Assembly: GCF_003049665.1 (NCBI RefSeq)
Contig: NZ_PYWM01000020.1
Coordinates: 1 to 64,000, forward strand
DNA: 64,000 nt
Direction: 5' to 3'
Origin: Lysinibacillus mangiferihumi
GTDB taxonomy: Bacteria > Bacillota > Bacilli > Bacillales_A > Planococcaceae
Below the pieces are notes generated by a model. It was not told where the DNA came from, did not search any database, and saw only the letters and a list, made by a program, of their open reading frames with translations. Shown here in pieces: positions 48,619-57,889 of this stretch. The position numbers and the translations under genes were made by a program. How positions within the stretch are numbered: the stretch's first letter is position 1; the number at the start of each line of letters is the position of its first letter.

Positions 48619-49472
48619 TACGCTTCCTCCTTGTAAATACGTTTACCAACTAACACATCTGCCATATAGGAAGCACGAGCCATTTCTTTCACATCGTGCA
48701 CACGGATTAGATGACAGCCTTTTTCAATGCCATAAACAACAGTTGCGCATGTCCCTTCAATCCGTTCTTCTACAGGAAGCTGCAATACATTGCCAATCAT
48801 TGACTTACGCGAGGTTGCTAATAACACAGGGTACCCCATATTCACTAAATCCGCTAGATGCTGCATCATTGCAATATTTTGAGCCGTTGTTTTAGCAAAA
48901 CCGATGCCTGGATCCAATATAATATGAGAATCAGGCACACCAGCCTTCTTCGCAATAGCAATACTCTGTTCTAAATCCGCTTTGGCTGTTGCCCAAAAAT
49001 TACTTCCATAATCTTTGTTTTCGCGATTATGCATTAAAATAATCGGTACATTTAGTTCCGCAGCAACTTCTGCAATCGCAGGTTCTGATTTGGCACCCCA
49101 AATATCATTAATAATATGAGCACCCGCTTCAATCGCCGCCCGTGCTACTCTCGCTTTATACGTATCAACCGAAATAATAGCTGGTACTTCCGCTACTAGT
49201 GCCTGAATAACCGGTACAATACGCGCAATTTCATCTTCATCAGAAATACGCTCATAACCAGGGCGTGTCGATTCACCGCCAACATCAATAATTTTCGCAC
49301 CTTCAGCTACCATCTTTTTAGCCTGCTCTACAGCGGCATCAACGTTATTATATTTCCCACCATCTGAAAAAGAGTCTGGCGTGACATTTAAAATACCCAT
49401 AATAAATGTTTCACTGTTATAATCTAAAGTAATCCCATTAATTGTTAACGGTGTTGTATAGTTTTCTAGCAT
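48618..49472 (-). CDS. folP: dihydropteroate synthase
   Basis: A 284-residue enzyme that joins pABA to hydroxymethyl-dihydropterin pyrophosphate, the target of sulfonamides. Start ATG 49472 (MLENYTTPLTING, AGGAG 6 nt upstream). MGILNVTPDSFSDGGKYNNV, VGGESTRPGYE and LDPGIGFAKT are the pyrophosphate- and pterin-binding loops of a TIM barrel. Confidence 0.96.
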   Translation of the reverse strand: MLENYTTPLTINGITLDYNSETFIMGILNVTPDSFSDGGKYNNVDAAVEQAKKMVAEGAKIIDVGGESTRPGYERISDEDEIARIVPVIQALVAEVPAIISVDTYKARVARAAIEAGAHIINDIWGAKSEPAIAEVAAELNVPIILMHNRENKDYGSNFWATAKADLEQSIAIAKKAGVPDSHIILDPGIGFAKTTAQNIAMMQHLADLVNMGYPVLLATSRKSMIGNVLQLPVEERIEGTCATVVYGIEKGCHLIRVHDVKEMARASYMADVLVGKRIYKEEA

Positions 49473-49485
49473 TTTAATGCTCCTT

Positions 49486-50325
49486 CTATTGTTGTTCCAC
49501 CTCATTGATAAACGCCTCATGTAAACGTAAATAAATCGGTCCTTTATTGCCTAACAACTGAATATCTTCTAACTTGCAAATGGGAACAAGCTCTTGCACA
49601 GAGTTCGTAATAAAACATTCGCACCCTTGCTCCACATCGTTTTTAGTAAATAAACCTTCTCGTATTTCAATACCTACTGACTGCGCATGTTCTAGTATCC
49701 ACGCTCTCGTAATACCAGGTAAAATACCCGCTTCTAAAGAAGGCGTATATAGTATATCATCTTTCACCCAAAATATATTTGAAGTGACACCTTCAGCCAC
49801 ATAGCCCTCCTCTGTTAAAAAGAAACCTTCCTGCATTGCTAAAGAGGACATTTCAAACCTTCCTAAAACGTTATTGCCATAATGATGCGACTTAACACGT
49901 AAAGCGCCTTCAGGAGTATTCCGTCTTACCTCTAACCATTGCGCTGTTTTTTCCTTACCACGAGGAGTATCAGGCAACTCTTTCCGAAAGATGATCACAT
50001 TGGGTTGTGTATACTCGCTCGGTTGCAAACCTATACTGTGCTCCCCAGCAGATACATTTAAACGAAAATAACCATCTTTCCCACCTGCAGCTAGATTTAG
50101 TTGTTCAATAACCGCAAGTAAATCCTGTTTTGTATAAGGCAGGTGGATATGGAACTGCGTAAGTGCCGCTTGTAATCTTTCCATATGCGCTTCCCAAAAT
50201 AATACCTTCCCATTGTAAGTACGCAACGTCTCGAAAAAACCTAAGCCATATAAAAAACCATGGTCAAATGGTGAGATTCGCAATTCCTCCGCTGCTACAT
50301 AGTTCCCGTTCAACCAGCACTGCAT
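49486..50325 (-). CDS. pabC: aminodeoxychorismate lyase
   Basis: A 279-residue PLP enzyme (fold-type IV) that releases pABA and pyruvate from aminodeoxychorismate. FDHGFLYGLGFFETLRTYNG near 20, the catalytic Lys in RVKSHHYGNNVLGRF, and EGVTSNIFWVKDD near 177 are typical of branched-chain aminotransferase relatives. It follows pabA by one base. Confidence 0.93.
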   Translation of the reverse strand: MQCWLNGNYVAAEELRISPFDHGFLYGLGFFETLRTYNGKVLFWEAHMERLQAALTQFHIHLPYTKQDLLAVIEQLNLAAGGKDGYFRLNVSAGEHSIGLQPSEYTQPNVIIFRKELPDTPRGKEKTAQWLEVRRNTPEGALRVKSHHYGNNVLGRFEMSSLAMQEGFFLTEEGYVAEGVTSNIFWVKDDILYTPSLEAGILPGITRAWILEHAQSVGIEIREGLFTKNDVEQGCECFITNSVQELVPICKLEDIQLLGNKGPIYLRLHEAFINEVEQQ

Positions 50326-50326
50326 A

Positions 50327-50908
50327 TTATTTCGCTCCTTCTACATACAATTCGATAAAATGACGTAGAAGCTTTTTCCCCTGTTCCGTCATAATAGATT
50401 CTGGATGATATTGAACTCCTTCGATTGGATACTCTTTATGCCGAATCCCCATAATTTCTCCTTCCGCAGTCCAAGCTGTCACATCAAAACAGGCTGGTAA
50501 GCTTTCTTTTTCCACAATGAGCGAATGATACCGTGTTGCTTGAAATGGATTGGGCATACCTGCATGTAGACCATTTTCCGCATGCAACACCGGAGACGTT
50601 TTACCATGCATTAAACGTTCTGCACGAATAACATGTCCTCCAAAAACTTGAGCTATTGCTTGATGTCCAAGACACACCCCTAAAATAGGAATATTTCCCG
50701 CGAAATATCGAATGATGTTTAGACTTTCACCAGCTTCGTTCGGACTACAAGGTCCTGGCGAAATCACAATCATATCTGGCGCAAGTTTTTCAATATCCGC
50801 AATTGTTAACGAATCATTTCTTTTCACAATTAACTCATGTCCAAATTCTCCAAAATACTGCACAAGATTATATGTAAAAGAATCATAGTTATCAATCATT
50901 AAAATCAT
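50327..50908 (-). CDS. pabA: aminodeoxychorismate/anthranilate synthase glutaminase subunit
   Basis: A 193-residue class I glutamine amidotransferase, supplying ammonia to PabB (and in Bacillus to TrpE). [11 protein letters not shown] carries the catalytic Cys, and YHPES the His and Glu of the triad. It overlaps pabB by 4 nt (ATGA type). In Bacillus this gene can be controlled by TRAP, but no (G/T)AG repeats are visible around its start. Confidence 0.95.
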   Translation of the reverse strand: MILMIDNYDSFTYNLVQYFGEFGHELIVKRNDSLTIADIEKLAPDMIVISPGPCSPNEAGESLNIIRYFAGNIPILGVCLGHQAIAQVFGGHVIRAERLMHGKTSPVLHAENGLHAGMPNPFQATRYHSLIVEKESLPACFDVTAWTAEGEIMGIRHKEYPIEGVQYHPESIMTEQGKKLLRHFIELYVEGAK

Positions 50909-52314
50909 TTTGCTCGCTCCTCTGCCATTGCCTTAGCCTGCCACATAGCTTTTGCTTTATTTAAAGACTCTTGGTATTCTCTTTCTGGAACAGAATCAAT
51001 GACAATTCCTGCACCAGCTTGGATATGGGCCATTCCATCTTTAACAAACGCTGTTCGTATCACAATATTCAATTCCATATCCCCTGTATAGCCTAACCAG
51101 CCAATGGACCCCGTATATAGTCCTCGACGTACTGGTTCTAATTCTTCAATAATTTCCATCGTACGAATTTTAGGTGCTCCTGTAATCGTCCCACCTGGGA
51201 ACATCGCTCGAACGACATCCGCATTGGTCTTGCCTTCAGCTATCTCACCACGCACATTTGACACAATATGCATTACATGTGAATAGCGTTCAATGACCAT
51301 AAACTCATCGACCTCAACTGTACCGTATGTGGATACTCTCCCTAAGTCATTACGTTCTAAATCAACGAGCATCACATGTTCTGCTCGCTCCTTCTCGTTA
51401 TCAATTAACTCCTGTGCCAACGCAATGTCTTGTTCGTCAGACTTTCCTCTCGGACGCGTTCCTGCTATTGGTCGTGTTGATAACTCCTTACCTTGGCGTT
51501 TCACCAATAGCTCTGGCGAACCAGACACAACCGCAAAATCAGGGGCTTCAATATACGCCATATATGGCGAAGGATTAAATGCACGTAACGCTTCATAAAC
51601 ATCCATTGCTGTAGCATTTAATTTTTTCGATTGACGAACTGATAAATTCACTTGAAACACGTCACCTTGTGCTATATAGCTTTGAATTTTCCTCACAGCA
51701 GCTTCAAAGGCAGTGCCTGCAAATGACACAAGCAGTTCACTTTCATCATTTACCACTTCAACAGCATTTGTCTTTTCAAATTTCCTTAACTGCAAACCTT
51801 CCTGTGCCGCTACTTGCCAAGCATGTGCTTGCTCTTCAAGGTTCACATCACAGTTTGCTAACTTCATAAACGTTACTTCATTTGTCTTAACATCATGTAC
51901 TGCCCAACAATCAAATAAATAAAAATAAATATCTGGCACCTTTAAATCATCTGTTGCTAGTTCTGGCAGCTCCTCAATTTTCCGTGCGTAATCGTATGAC
52001 ACAAAACCGATTGCGCCTCCTTGGAAAACAGGCAGTTTAGCATCATAAGTTAATTGATAGTTCGCTACTAACTGTTCTAATAAATCAAGTGGCTCCCCGT
52101 ATAACATTTCGCGAGTGCCATCTCTCCACTCTATAAGCAAACCACCCTCAATTGATTGAGCAGTTGCTAATGGTTGCCATGCGGCGATCGAATAGTGCCC
52201 CCCACGTCCACTCTCTAAAAATACATGGGCTTTTTCATCTGTCGTTTGCTTTTTATAGCTATAAAAAAACGCGTCTGCGTCCATTTTCACTGATTTCGTA
52301 GATAATGTATTCAC
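50905..52314 (-). CDS. pabB: aminodeoxychorismate synthase component I
   Basis: A 469-residue enzyme making 4-amino-4-deoxychorismate from chorismate and ammonia. Chorismate-binding fold motifs: [13 protein letters not shown] near 240, [16 protein letters not shown] with the PabB-type Lys near 300, [12 protein letters not shown], and [12 protein letters not shown] near 380. Start GTG 52314 with AAGGGGAAG upstream. First gene of the folate operon as in B. subtilis. Confidence 0.93.
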   Translation of the reverse strand: MNTLSTKSVKMDADAFFYSYKKQTTDEKAHVFLESGRGGHYSIAAWQPLATAQSIEGGLLIEWRDGTREMLYGEPLDLLEQLVANYQLTYDAKLPVFQGGAIGFVSYDYARKIEELPELATDDLKVPDIYFYLFDCWAVHDVKTNEVTFMKLANCDVNLEEQAHAWQVAAQEGLQLRKFEKTNAVEVVNDESELLVSFAGTAFEAAVRKIQSYIAQGDVFQVNLSVRQSKKLNATAMDVYEALRAFNPSPYMAYIEAPDFAVVSGSPELLVKRQGKELSTRPIAGTRPRGKSDEQDIALAQELIDNEKERAEHVMLVDLERNDLGRVSTYGTVEVDEFMVIERYSHVMHIVSNVRGEIAEGKTNADVVRAMFPGGTITGAPKIRTMEIIEELEPVRRGLYTGSIGWLGYTGDMELNIVIRTAFVKDGMAHIQAGAGIVIDSVPEREYQESLNKAKAMWQAKAMAEERAK

Positions 52315-52434
52315 GTTGCTCTTCCCCTTTGGATCATATGATGTGATTCCATCTTAACGTGAAAAATGCAGAGATGCGAATTTTTTTTGCTACTAAAATA
52401 AATAACTATAAATGCCACTTCTTGCTACAACCGA

Positions 52435-52594
52435 TTGCCAATACTGTTCATTTCTAATGGCACTATTTCTTGCTCAAAATAGCGAGGAAGTATCGGCCAT
52501 TTTTGTTCCATGCAGGCGTTTTGTATATAGTCTTTTTTAAAATTAAGTTGCAGACTAAAAGGTGCTCCCTCTCGTCAAATAGCGGCTCTTCCAT
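52435..52594 (-). pseudogene. possible degraded short gene
   Basis: In the 371-bp gap between cysK and pabB, a minus-strand ATG at 52594 begins MEEPLFDE, and a neighbouring frame continues as REGAPFSLQLNFKKDYIQN and so on to NSIGNRL (stop at 52435). Read together they look like one protein of about 56 residues broken by a frameshift. There is no ribosome site. It may be a remnant or chance. The rest of the gap holds the cysK terminator and the pabB leader. Confidence 0.3.
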
Positions 52595-52600
52595 AAAGAA

Positions 52601-52645
52601 AAAACTGTAGGCACACTCTCAATTTTTTGAGATTGCCTACAGTCT
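52601..52645 (-). terminator. cysK terminator
   Basis: A strong stem ACTGTAGGCA / TGCCTACAGT (52604-52613 with 52634-52643) with an inner TCTCAA / TTGAGA pair and, on the minus strand, TTTTTTCTTT. It ends the cysK transcript 40 bp after its stop. Confidence 0.92.
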
Positions 52646-52685
52646 ATAAGACTCCCTTTTAGGAGGATATCATTTTGTCTGAAAA

Positions 52686-53615
52686 TTAGTCTTCAAATTG
52701 GTATAAAGGTGTAGATAGGTAACGCTCACCATTTGAAGGTACGATTGCAAGGACATTTGAGTCCTTACCTAAGCGTTTTGCTGTCTCAATCGCTGCATAG
52801 ATCGCTGCACCTGAAGAAATACCGCATAGAATACCCTCTTCACGCGCTACTTTACGCGCTACTTCAAACGCAATTTCATTTTCTACAGGGAATACTGAAG
52901 AATAAACATCTGTATCTAAAACAGAAGGGACGAATCCAGCACCAATACCTTGGATTTTATGCGGACCTGGTTGACCTCCTGAAAGTACTGGAGAATCTTT
53001 TGGCTCAACAGCAATAATTTCAATTTCTGGGTACTTCTCTTTTAACACGCTACCAGCACCCGTAATTGTACCGCCTGTACCAACACCAGCAACAAATGCA
53101 TCTAATTTCAAGCCATCAAAAGCTTCCACGATTTCTGGGCCTGTTGTTAAACGGTGAACAACTGCGTTTGCTGGGTTAGTGAATTGCTGCGGTAAAAAGT
53201 ATCCGTGCTCTGCAGATAACTCTTCCGCCTTTGAAATGGCACCTTTCATGCCAGCTGGTCCAGGTGTTAACACTAAATCAGCACCATAAGCACGCAGTAA
53301 ATTACGTCGCTCTAAACTCATTGTTTCTGGCATTACTAAGATTGCTTTATAGCCCTTAGCTGCAGCAATCATTGCTAACCCAATTCCTGTATTACCAGAA
53401 GTAGGTTCAATAATCGTACCACCTGGTTTTAACGTTCCATCTTTTTCAGCAGCCTCAATCATCGCCAACGCTAAACGGTCTTTTACTGAGCTCCCTGGGT
53501 TAAAATACTCTAATTTAACATATACAGTACCTTCATTTTCACCTGTTGCATGATTTAATTTTACAATTGGTGTTTTACCAACTAATTCAGCTACTGAGTT
53601 CGCTAATCTACTCAT
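52686..53615 (-). CDS. cysK: cysteine synthase A (O-acetylserine sulfhydrylase)
   Basis: A 309-residue PLP enzyme making cysteine from O-acetylserine and sulfide. [10 protein letters not shown] carries the PLP Lys near 42, [10 protein letters not shown] the substrate loop near 70, and [10 protein letters not shown] the phosphate-binding loop near 178. It has its own promoter (53668-53697) and terminator. Gene order cysK, foldase, hslO matches Bacillus. Confidence 0.97.
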   Translation of the reverse strand: MSRLANSVAELVGKTPIVKLNHATGENEGTVYVKLEYFNPGSSVKDRLALAMIEAAEKDGTLKPGGTIIEPTSGNTGIGLAMIAAAKGYKAILVMPETMSLERRNLLRAYGADLVLTPGPAGMKGAISKAEELSAEHGYFLPQQFTNPANAVVHRLTTGPEIVEAFDGLKLDAFVAGVGTGGTITGAGSVLKEKYPEIEIIAVEPKDSPVLSGGQPGPHKIQGIGAGFVPSVLDTDVYSSVFPVENEIAFEVARKVAREEGILCGISSGAAIYAAIETAKRLGKDSNVLAIVPSNGERYLSTPLYQFED

Positions 53616-53667
53616 TTATTATTCCACTCCTAATCCCTACTAATTTTATAGGTTTTACTTATTTTGT

Positions 53668-53697
53668 ATTTTATCAATTTTCCAGTTGCATTGTCAA
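53668..53697 (-). promoter_or_regulatory. cysK: cysK promoter
   Basis: On the minus strand TTGACA (53697-53692), an 18-bp spacer and TAAAAT (53673-53668), 53 bp upstream of the start codon. In Bacillus cysK is repressed by CymR; a good CymR box cannot be asserted from sequence here. Confidence 0.7.
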
Positions 53698-53735
53698 TCA
53701 ATAAAGCTTATATTTTCAGAATATTTATTTGAATA

Positions 53736-54048
53736 GGTTGGGACAAAAGAGAAGAAGTGTTAGATTGACTGCCATCGATCTAACACTTTTTTGCTATTCC
53801 GTTGTTGTCCGCTACGGCGGTGCTTTCCGCGGGCACACCGTAAGCCGCAACCCTCGCTAACGCGCGGTCTGTTGCGTCTAACATTATGTGCTGTTCCCGC
53901 TGGAGTCACCGCCTTCGCTACCAACAACTAGTGAACACTTCTAATTTTTTATTTATTGCAAAAGCAAGAAAAGATAAGTTCTCCATATAGCAAAAATTTA
54001 CGAATACCTGTCCTCTGTTCCTTAAATTTTTTTAGTTATGTCCCAGCC
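53736..54048. repeat. MITE-like repeat with inverted ends
   Basis: A 313-bp noncoding block between cysK and the foldase gene. The ends are GGTTGGGACA (53736-53745) and TGTCCCAGCC (54039-54048), inverted with one mismatch. Inside, a stem GTGTTAGAT / ATCTAACAC followed by six T (53757-53792) acts as terminator, then GCTTTCCGCGGGCAC and CGCTGGAGTCACCGCC, blocks I know as parts of an interspersed repeat common in Bacillaceae and Planococcaceae. GC content is higher than in the neighbours. No protein is encoded. Confidence 0.72.
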
Positions 54049-54059
54049 GCTTCCTTTTA

Positions 54060-55025
54060 TCATTTCTTTTCTTCACCATAATACCAAGTCGCCTTAAATT
54101 CAGACCAAAATGCTTCAGGTGTTATAGATTGTTGCAATTGCTCCAACGCAAGCTCCCGTTCGATATGTTCTTTCACATCGTCATATGTAAAGGATTGACC
54201 TTCTATTACTTCTTGAACTTGGACGATTCCGTAATGGCCATTATCTAACTTAAATACCTTACTAATTTCATTTGCCGATAACGTTTTAACCGCTTTTAAC
54301 AGAGCTGGATCAATATTGCCCTGCTTCTCTGTTAAGAACCCTATGTCTCCACCTAAGCTAGCCGATGCACTGTCAATTGAAATTTCACGTGCCAGCACAG
54401 AAAAATCAGACCCATTTTTTAGTTCACTTAACGCTTCTTCAGCAGCTTTTTTTGAGTCTACCTCAATAAAATTAGTACGATAACTTGTGTCAGTATTATA
54501 TAACGCTTTATTTTCTTCATAGTATTTTTTAATACTGTCTTCTTTAATTACAACATCTTTTGTTAGTACTTTATCTAAAATAAGCCCTGAGCGAATTTTC
54601 TGCTTTAACTGGTCGGCCGAAAGATTTTGCAATGCTGTATCGAATTTATCTTGAGCTGAACGCATTAACGCAAGTTCTAAATCAATCTCTTGATTAGACA
54701 CCTTTATTTTATATTTATCAGCAGCCTTTTCCATAACAGATTCATTCACTAAGTTTTGGAGAGTTTCTTTACCATAGCGTTCTTCCATAGCAATCATCCA
54801 CTCTTGGCGTGTTATTACATCGCCATCAACGGCAGCGACTTGTTCGTCGCTACCAATTTCCTGACCTTTATTTGGAATTAACCAAGCAATAAACCATAAA
54901 AAATTCCCTAGTAATAAGATAGCAATAACTATTAAAGCCGGCTTTGTTTTTAAACGGCGTTGCAATAAGGGCGTTTGGTTGGGTGTTGAAGATGTCTGTG
55001 GTCTCCGATTACGCGTTGAGCTCAT
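54060..55025 (-). CDS. yacD: membrane-anchored PrsA-like foldase (YacD)
   Basis: A 321-residue peptidyl-prolyl isomerase-type protein. A cytoplasmic N-terminus (1-28) and one membrane segment (about 29-51) are followed by an extracytoplasmic SurA-N-like helical part ([20 protein letters not shown]) and a parvulin domain (about 180-290, [10 protein letters not shown]-like [15 protein letters not shown]). It helps secreted proteins to fold outside the membrane. Corresponds by order to B. subtilis yacD. It overlaps hslO by 17 nt. Confidence 0.87.
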   Translation of the reverse strand: MSSTRNRRPQTSSTPNQTPLLQRRLKTKPALIVIAILLLGNFLWFIAWLIPNKGQEIGSDEQVAAVDGDVITRQEWMIAMEERYGKETLQNLVNESVMEKAADKYKIKVSNQEIDLELALMRSAQDKFDTALQNLSADQLKQKIRSGLILDKVLTKDVVIKEDSIKKYYEENKALYNTDTSYRTNFIEVDSKKAAEEALSELKNGSDFSVLAREISIDSASASLGGDIGFLTEKQGNIDPALLKAVKTLSANEISKVFKLDNGHYGIVQVQEVIEGQSFTYDDVKEHIERELALEQLQQSITPEAFWSEFKATWYYGEEKK

Positions 55026-55890
55026 CGATAAAACCTTCTAGTACTTCTTTTGAGAAATGATATGTTTCTAAACAGAAGTGACATTGTGCTTCAGCCGCAC
55101 CATCTTCATCAATCATTTCTTGAATTTCCTGCGAACCCAAACCTAAAATTGCTGCACCAAATCGCTCTTTTGAACATTGACATTTAAATTCAACCGGCAT
55201 TGAATCTAAAATTTGGACTTTTCCTTCTCCTAATACAGCCTCTAAAATTTGCTCTGGCGTATAGCCCTTTTCAATCATTTTCGATACAGGCTCTAGCGTC
55301 GCTAAATGTTGCTCGATTGCGTCGATTGTTTCTTCTTCACAGCCCGGCATAAGTTGAAGAATAAAGCCGCCCGCTGCTAGAATAGAATTATCCGGATTAA
55401 CTAGCACACCAAGCCCTACAGATGAAGGCACCTGTTCAGATGTTGCAAAATAGTAAGTAAAATCTTCTGCAATTTCTCCAGATATAATTGGTGTTTGGCC
55501 AGAGAACATATCACGTAAGCCCAGATCCTTGACAATCGTTAACGCGCCTTCCGTCCCGACACCAGCTCGTACATCCAACTTGCCCTGTTCGTTTAAATCA
55601 AAATGCACGTGTGGATTTGTTACAAAACCACGCACTTCACCTTGAGCGTTACTATCAATTACCATAGGACCGATTGGACCATTACCTTCGATTTTAATGG
55701 TAATCTTTTCTTGACCTTTTAACATAGCTCCCATCATGACACCAGCAGTCATGGAACGACCAAGAGCTGCAGACACAACTGGCCATGTATTATGACGGCG
55801 TTGTGCTTCTCCTACAGTTGCTGTTGTACAAGCAGCGAAAACACGCACCTGCCCATTAAATCCTAAACCTCGAACTAAATAATCTTTCAT
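55009..55890 (-). CDS. hslO: Hsp33 redox-regulated chaperone
   Basis: A 293-residue holdase that is activated by oxidation. The zinc-binding redox switch is FKCQCS (near 236) and QCHFC (near 268), i.e. CxC and CxxC. The N-terminal domain has the family sequence [19 protein letters not shown]. It protects unfolded proteins during oxidative stress. Position between coaX and the foldase gene is as in Bacillus. Confidence 0.96.
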   Translation of the reverse strand: MKDYLVRGLGFNGQVRVFAACTTATVGEAQRRHNTWPVVSAALGRSMTAGVMMGAMLKGQEKITIKIEGNGPIGPMVIDSNAQGEVRGFVTNPHVHFDLNEQGKLDVRAGVGTEGALTIVKDLGLRDMFSGQTPIISGEIAEDFTYYFATSEQVPSSVGLGVLVNPDNSILAAGGFILQLMPGCEEETIDAIEQHLATLEPVSKMIEKGYTPEQILEAVLGEGKVQILDSMPVEFKCQCSKERFGAAILGLGSQEIQEMIDEDGAAEAQCHFCLETYHFSKEVLEGFIDELNA

Positions 55891-55911
55891 AAATGAAAAG
55901 TCCCTCTTTTC

Positions 55912-56679
55912 TTATTGGTTACGTTTATATAACTTATATAAACCTTTTAATGTTAAAAATGGATCGACGACATCTATCACTTGCGTCTCCCCAGCAATTA
56001 AATTAGCTAATCCTCCAGTTGCAATAACAAGCGGCTCTTCTTTACTTTGTGCCTTCATGCGATTAACAATGCCCTCCACTTGTCCAACAAAACCATAAAA
56101 AATGCCGGCCTGCATCGCAGAAACGGTTGTTTTTCCAACAATATGTGTAGATCGAAGAATTTCAATACGTGGTAATCGAGCTGCCTGCGTATAAAGTGCC
56201 TCTGTTGAAATCGAAATGCCTGGAGCAATAGCACCGCCCATATAATCGCCTTTTTCATTCAAATAACAATATGTTGTTGCCGTACCAAAATCCACAATAA
56301 TTAACGGTGCTTTATAAGCATCGAGCGCTGCTATAGCGTTTACGATTCGATCTGAACCAACCTCTCGTGGGTTTTCATATTTAATGTTTAAACCTGTTTT
56401 TACACCGGGTCCAACGACCAATGGTTTTTTCCGAAAATATTTTTTGCACATTGCTTCTAACGAAAACATAATCGGCGGTACAACCGAGGATATAATAATG
56501 CCAGTAATTTGTTCAAATGAAATGCCTGCATGGTTAAAAAAAGCGAGTACTTGCATCGCATATTCGTCTTCCGTTTTATGAAGATCCGTAACCATTCGCC
56601 AATGAAAAGCGAGCTGATCATTTGTATCATAGACTCCCAAAACAATATTTGAATTTCCTGCATCCAATACTAAAATCAT
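55912..56679 (-). CDS. coaX: type III pantothenate kinase
   Basis: A 255-residue kinase that makes phosphopantothenate, the first step of CoA synthesis. Start ATG 56679 ([18 protein letters not shown]) with GGAGG about 9 nt upstream; longer readings lack a ribosome site. DAGNSN near 6 (phosphate-binding), VSSVVPPI, GxxTGL-like GPGVKTGL near 101 and [13 protein letters not shown] near 130 are typical. The gap up to 56891 holds no other gene. Confidence 0.95.
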   Translation of the reverse strand: MILVLDAGNSNIVLGVYDTNDQLAFHWRMVTDLHKTEDEYAMQVLAFFNHAGISFEQITGIIISSVVPPIMFSLEAMCKKYFRKKPLVVGPGVKTGLNIKYENPREVGSDRIVNAIAALDAYKAPLIIVDFGTATTYCYLNEKGDYMGGAIAPGISISTEALYTQAARLPRIEILRSTHIVGKTTVSAMQAGIFYGFVGQVEGIVNRMKAQSKEEPLVIATGGLANLIAGETQVIDVVDPFLTLKGLYKLYKRNQ

Positions 56680-56891
56680 GGCCGATGCCTCCATATCAAA
56701 TTCGCCCCAATGAAACCGACTGAGTTTCATTACTTTTAACAAACATTTGTTTGTGCAACTTCACTCCATCGAACTAGAGGCGCTTATTTTCAGTTTAAGA
56801 AGGCGCTTCGCTGAACACCAAATAAAGTTTGAACACTTTAGAAAATGATACCACACTTTTAAGCCAATGAAATAGCATTCCTACTCACGAT

Positions 56892-56926
56892 AAAAGGGGC
56901 TACCCTACATTTTAGAAGGTAGCTCC
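56892..56926 (-). terminator. terminator after the aldo/keto reductase gene
   Basis: Minus-strand stem GGAGCTACC / GGTAGCCCC (one mismatch) with a loop of 17 nt and TTTTATC. It isolates the reductase gene from coaX. Confidence 0.7.
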
Positions 56927-56933
56927 GTAACCA

Positions 56934-57767
56934 TTATTTAAAATTAAATTTTTCAGGGTCTGGTCCGCAACGCAAGCCGTCATTCATAGCATCTAACTGC
57001 GCCATTTCTTCATCAGCTAACGCAAAATCAAAAACATCTAAGTTTTCTGTCATACGTGATGGCGTCATTGTTTTTGGGATTGTTACAACACCATGTTGAA
57101 CATCATATCGCAAAACAATTTGTGCTGGTGTTTTGTTGTATTTACTTGCTAACTGTTGAATTAACGCTTCCTCCAACAAAGAACCATTCATTAATGGTGA
57201 CCATGCTTCAACTTGAATACGATGTTCTTTACAATAATTACGTACTTCTTCCTGTGTCAGATGGGGGTGAAATTCTATTTGATTGATAACAGGAATAACC
57301 GTTGTTTCTTTTAATAAATGTTCTAAATGATGTACATGGAAATTGCTGACACCGATGGAACGAACACGCCCGTCCTGATAAATTTTTTCAAGCGCTTTAT
57401 ATGCCTTAATATAGTTCGTATCTAAACCTGGCCAATGAATTAAATATAAATCTAAATAGTCTAAACCTAATTTTTCTAAACTGCTAGCGTATGCGGCAAG
57501 TGTCTCTTCATAAGAAAGTCCGTCATTCCAAACTTTTGAAGTTACAAAAAGCTCCTCACGTGCAACTAGACCTTCATCGATTGCTGCGCGAATTCCTCGC
57601 CCAACGCTTTCCTCATTACGGTACACTTGTGCAGTATCGATGCTACGATAACCTTTTGCGATAGCCGTTTTAACAGCTTCAGCCAAATCATCTCCATCTG
57701 GTACACGGAATACACCATAGCCTACTAAAGGCATTTCTAGCCCATTATTCAATGTTACGTTTTCCAT
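56934..57767 (-). CDS. aldo/keto reductase
   Basis: A 277-residue NADPH-dependent oxidoreductase of the AKR5 type (YvgN/2,5-diketogluconate reductase-like). Start ATG 57767 (MENVTLNNGLEMP, AGGAGTG upstream). Catalytic tetrad: Asp in SIDTAQVYRNEE with Tyr, Lys in VTSKVW and His in LYLIHWPG; NQIEFHPHL and the C-terminal IPKTMTPSRMTENLD bind NADPH. It lies between coaX and ftsH, not seen in B. subtilis. The substrate is unknown; small aldehydes such as methylglyoxal are possible. Confidence 0.87.
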   Translation of the reverse strand: MENVTLNNGLEMPLVGYGVFRVPDGDDLAEAVKTAIAKGYRSIDTAQVYRNEESVGRGIRAAIDEGLVAREELFVTSKVWNDGLSYEETLAAYASSLEKLGLDYLDLYLIHWPGLDTNYIKAYKALEKIYQDGRVRSIGVSNFHVHHLEHLLKETTVIPVINQIEFHPHLTQEEVRNYCKEHRIQVEAWSPLMNGSLLEEALIQQLASKYNKTPAQIVLRYDVQHGVVTIPKTMTPSRMTENLDVFDFALADEEMAQLDAMNDGLRCGPDPEKFNFK

Positions 57768-57845
57768 GTTCAACACTCCTATCCATTATGCAGACACATA
57801 ACATACTATTTACATCGTAATGCTTCATGCAAAAAAAAAGCAAAG

Positions 57846-57884
57846 AAAAAGACTGCTTATGAAAATTTCATAAGCAGTCTTTTA
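57846..57884 (-). terminator. ftsH terminator
   Basis: A 15-bp or longer perfect stem AAAGACTGCTTATGA / TCATAAGCAGTCTTT, T-rich on both flanks, 5 bp after the ftsH stop codon. Confidence 0.9.
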
Positions 57885-57889
57885 TGTGG

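Noticed and set aside
49574-49804. Plus-strand frame opposite pabC
   Set aside because: Shadow of a conserved gene; no ribosome site.
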